Assembly (NCBI GenBank): GCA_017380355.1
Contig: JAFOED010000126.1
Coordinates: 1 to 7,993, forward strand
DNA from: Ruminococcus sp.
Lineage (GTDB): Bacteria; Bacillota; Clostridia; Oscillospirales; Acutalibacteraceae
Length of the DNA: 7,993 nucleotides
Direction of reading: 5' to 3'
This document shows positions 5,619 through 7,993 of the stretch, one piece after another. The position numbers and the translations under genes are program-made. The notes under the pieces were generated by a model. It did no database searches and was not told the DNA's origin. It saw nothing but the letters and a program-made list of their open reading frames with translations. Positions within the stretch are counted from its first letter, which is position 1. The number at the start of each line of letters is the position of its first letter.

Positions 5619-6530
5619 TTAATCCTTAACAAATAAAGCTTTTGTGAAATCGTCAGCATCAAACGGCTGTAAATCGTCAACCTTTTCGCCAACACCGATA
5701 AACTTAACAGGAATCTTGAGTCCCTCTTTAATAGCAAGAACAACACCGCCACGAGCAGTACCATCGAGCTTTGTTAGCACGATACCTGAGATACCTGTAG
5801 CTTTAGAGAACTCCTGTGCCTGATTAACAGCGTTCTGTCCTGTTGTTGCGTCTAACACAAGTAAAAACTCCTTGTCTGCATCAGGTAACTCTCTATCGAT
5901 AACTCTTCTGATTTTAGCAAGCTCGTCCATAAGATGCTTTTTATTATGAAGTCTGCCTGCTGTATCACAGATAATAATGTCACTACCTTTAGCTTTAGCG
6001 CTTGAAATAGCGTCAAAGACAACGGCAGCAGGATCGCTACCCTCATTCTGTTTTACAATGTCAGCGTTACTTCTCTGTGCCCATACTTCGAGCTGCTCAA
6101 TAGCAGCAGCTCTGAATGTGTCAGCAGCAGCAAGAGTAACTTTCTTACCCTGTGAGGTGTAGTGATTTGCAAGCTTACCGATTGTAGTAGTCTTGCCGAC
6201 ACCGTTAACACCAATTACAAGAATAACTGATGGCTTAGTGTTAAGCACCATCTCGTTGCCATCTCTTAACATATCTGCTGTAAGTTTTTCGAGCATAGTC
6301 ATAATTTCAGAAGGATCTTTTATACCCTCCGATTTAACCTGTTCTTTCAACTGTTCGCAGATATTCTCTGCGGTATGGACACCTACATCAGCCATAACGA
6401 GCAACTCTTCAAGCTCCTCGAATAACTCATCATCAATTTTGGTAAAAGACTTGAGCATAGAGTTAATCTGACCGACAACGCTGTCTCTTGTCTTTTTTAG
6501 TCCTTCTTTAATTTTACTGAAAAAGCCCAT
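5619..6530 (-). CDS. ftsY: Signal recognition particle receptor FtsY
   Basis: FtsY is the SRP receptor GTPase that docks SRP-ribosome complexes at the membrane for co-translational insertion. The 303-residue product begins with a short basic, amphipathic segment (MGFFSKIKEGLKKTRDSV) and a helical N domain to about residue 97. The G domain follows, with the P-loop GVNGVGKTT (107-115), DTFRAAA (137-143), DTAGR (189-193), TKLDGTARGG (253-262) and the SRP-GTPase closing motif FIGVGEKVDDLQPF (277-290). The long acidic A domain of the E. coli protein is absent, as is usual in Firmicutes, so the N-terminal helix probably provides membrane contact. The ATG at 6528-6530 has AGGAG (6536-6540) five bases upstream. 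It follows smc by 15 bases, a common Firmicute pair. The next gene downstream is rdgB rather than ylxM-ffh, so ffh is not adjacent here. Confidence 0.98.
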   Translation of the reverse strand: MGFFSKIKEGLKKTRDSVVGQINSMLKSFTKIDDELFEELEELLVMADVGVHTAENICEQLKEQVKSEGIKDPSEIMTMLEKLTADMLRDGNEMVLNTKPSVILVIGVNGVGKTTTIGKLANHYTSQGKKVTLAAADTFRAAAIEQLEVWAQRSNADIVKQNEGSDPAAVVFDAISSAKAKGSDIIICDTAGRLHNKKHLMDELAKIRRVIDRELPDADKEFLLVLDATTGQNAVNQAQEFSKATGISGIVLTKLDGTARGGVVLAIKEGLKIPVKFIGVGEKVDDLQPFDADDFTKALFVKD

Positions 6531-6545
6531 AACTACTCCTTAATT

Positions 6546-7993
6546 TCAGTTTGCATTTAATCCAAGTTTAGCGGCAACTTCTGTAGTACGCAACTCAAGA
6601 AGCTTCGAGATACCCTCATCCTGCATGGTTACGCCATAGAGAACATCAGCCTCTTCCATAGTACCGCGTCTGTGTGTAATAAGGATAAACTGTGTGCTAT
6701 CTGTCAGATTTCTGAGGTACTGTGCGAATCTGTCTACATTAACTTCATCAAGTGCCGCCTCGATCTCATCCATTACACAGAACGGAGCAGGTCTTACCTT
6801 TAAGATAGCAAAGTACAGAGCGATAGCAACAAGCGCTTTTTCACCGCCAGACAATGCCTCGAGATGTACAACAATTTTTCCCGGTGGATGTACGATAATA
6901 TCGATACCGCTAGTAAGAATATTCTCAGGGTCAGAAAGCTCGAGAGATGCTGTACCACCGCCGAATAATTCTTTGAATGTAGCGGTAAAGTTTTTGTTAA
7001 TCTCAGCAAAAGATACAACAAAAACATCTTTCATTTGCTTAGTGAGATCTGTTATAAGACGTTCGATTTCTTTCTTAGAATTCTCAACGTCATCTACCTG
7101 AGCTTTCATAAATTCGTAGCGCTCAGAAACCTCTTTATACTCTTCAATTGCTGAAACATTAACGTTACCAAGAGACTTAATCTTCTGCTTAAGCTCAGCA
7201 AGTCTAGATTTAGCGGCACTTAAGTCCTCAATCTCTACTGCCTGAGCCTGAGCTTCACTTCGTGTAAGCTCGTATTCATCCCAGAGTTTCGCGATAATAT
7301 CGTCAAACTGTTTCTGTAAATTGATTTTTCTCTCTTCGAGTCGTGAGTATTCGTTAGATGCAAGCTCTCGCTCGGAGTTTTTATCACGTTCGAGCTGTCT
7401 GAGTTCAACAGAACGCTTCTCAAGTTCATCGCGCTGAGTATTTAAAGCTTCAATATGAGCATTATCATCAGCAATTTTCTGTCTTAAGCTGTTAATTGTA
7501 TCTTTAATATCAGCAATTTTATTATTAAGACGTAAGTTATTAGCCTCGATAACCTCAATTTCTGCGTTAAGCTCTTTAATTCTGTTATCCTGATTAGAGC
7601 CTGTAGATTTAGCAATCTCAATTTCAGTTCTTAAAGTCTCGATATCCTTCTGTTTTGTAACAATCTGGAGTCTGATATCCTGAAGCTTTGTTGAAAGTTC
7701 TTCGCGTTTTTGGGACAACAGTTCCTTATCACCTGAAAGTGAGTTGATTTTTGCGTCAATCTCTTCGATTTCTTTATTGTACTTCTCAAGCACCTCTTTA
7801 GCCTGAGCCTGAGCAATCTTAAGAGATTCAATTTTATCGAGTGACTGTGTGATTTCAGTCTCGATTTCATGAATTGATTGTTTTAAATTGTTGAGCTCGT
7901 TTGTACAAGCGTTAAATTCAGCCTGACACTTAACAAACTCCTGCTGTGCAACAGAAAGATCTGCCCTGGCACCTAAAAGCTCAGCTTCACATT
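6546..7993 (-). CDS. smc: Chromosome segregation ATPase SMC, C-terminal part, cut by window edge
   Basis: SMC forms the ATPase dimer of the bacterial condensin-like SMC-ScpAB complex that compacts and segregates the nucleoid. About 480 codons are present and the frame stays open to the right edge with no valid start, so the N-terminal head, hinge and first coiled coil lie outside. The visible part is a long Glu/Lys/Gln-rich heptad coiled coil (about 7100-7993) leading into the C-terminal ATPase head. The head contains the ABC signature LSGGEKALVAIA (starting at 6854), Walker B FCVMDEIEAALDE (from 6782) and the switch histidine in ITHRRGTM (codon 6672-6674). The linker segment NVNVSAIEEYKEVSERYEFM, seen before the head in bacterial SMC, is also present. 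DEIEAALDE in place of DEVDAALD is a mild variation known in clostridial SMC. ftsY follows 15 bases later. Confidence 0.97.
   Translation of the reverse strand, partial: CEAELLGARADLSVAQQEFVKCQAEFNACTNELNNLKQSIHEIETEITQSLDKIESLKIAQAQAKEVLEKYNKEIEEIDAKINSLSGDKELLSQKREELSTKLQDIRLQIVTKQKDIETLRTEIEIAKSTGSNQDNRIKELNAEIEVIEANNLRLNNKIADIKDTINSLRQKIADDNAHIEALNTQRDELEKRSVELRQLERDKNSERELASNEYSRLEERKINLQKQFDDIIAKLWDEYELTRSEAQAQAVEIEDLSAAKSRLAELKQKIKSLGNVNVSAIEEYKEVSERYEFMKAQVDDVENSKKEIERLITDLTKQMKDVFVVSFAEINKNFTATFKELFGGGTASLELSDPENILTSGIDIIVHPPGKIVVHLEALSGGEKALVAIALYFAILKVRPAPFCVMDEIEAALDEVNVDRFAQYLRNLTDSTQFILITHRRGTMEEADVLYGVTMQDEGISKLLELRTTEVAAKLGLNAN

Noticed and set aside
6694..7101. Plus-strand frame of 135 codons opposite the smc ATPase head
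   Set aside because: It is antisense to highly conserved SMC motifs, and its Ser/Thr/Ile-rich composition is what the complement of this coding region would give.
7100..7993. Low-complexity Glu/Lys/Gln/Leu-rich stretch, considered as a repeat protein or separate gene
   Set aside because: It reads in frame into the SMC head domain and is the ordinary SMC coiled coil.
1..7993. CRISPR arrays, insertion sequences, tRNA or rRNA genes, defence or mobile systems
   Set aside because: I saw no regularly spaced repeats, terminal inverted repeats with a transposase, tRNA-like sequence or defence-family protein. Nearly all sequence is taken by conserved housekeeping genes.

Overview
The window is a dense block of conserved bacterial housekeeping genes, and every gene lies on the minus strand, so transcription runs from the right edge to the left. 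The family content, the compact FtsY, the LeuRS of about 800 residues, the smc-ftsY pair, the yhbY-nadD-yqeK-rsfS block, the AGGAGG-type ribosome binding sites and a base composition that looks near 40% GC all suggest a low-to-mid GC Firmicute. The class Clostridia is most likely, perhaps the Ruminococcaceae/Oscillospiraceae. This placement is inferred from protein character and gene order only.

In transcription order, the right part holds the C-terminal portion of smc (cut by the window edge), ftsY, rdgB (XTP/dITP pyrophosphatase), yhbY (CRM-domain RNA-binding protein), nadD (NaMN adenylyltransferase), yqeK (HD-domain Ap4A hydrolase family), rsfS (ribosomal silencing factor) and leuS (leucyl-tRNA synthetase). 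Gaps between these genes run from a 1-base overlap to 32 bases. I see no terminator or clear promoter between them, so the block is most simply read as one operon. Several ribosome binding sites lie inside the last codons or stop codon of the preceding gene, which suggests translational coupling. leuS starts with TTG behind a strong Shine-Dalgarno sequence and has no room for a T-box leader.

The left part starts a new unit. A perfect consensus sigma-A promoter (TTGACA, 17 bp, TATAAT) drives rpsU (ribosomal protein bS21), which ends at a Rho-independent terminator. Beyond it is the start of an M24B-family Xaa-Pro aminopeptidase gene that runs off the left edge.

The genes share a theme of growth and protein synthesis: chromosome segregation (SMC), membrane targeting (FtsY), nucleotide clean-up (RdgB, YqeK), NAD synthesis (NadD), ribosome assembly and silencing (YhbY, RsfS), tRNA charging (LeuRS) and the small ribosomal subunit (bS21). 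I found no mobile element, CRISPR array, tRNA or rRNA gene, or undescribed system. The longest stretch without a gene is 125 bases (618-742), and its contents are listed. The points worth a second look are regulatory or concern gene order, and all are modest.
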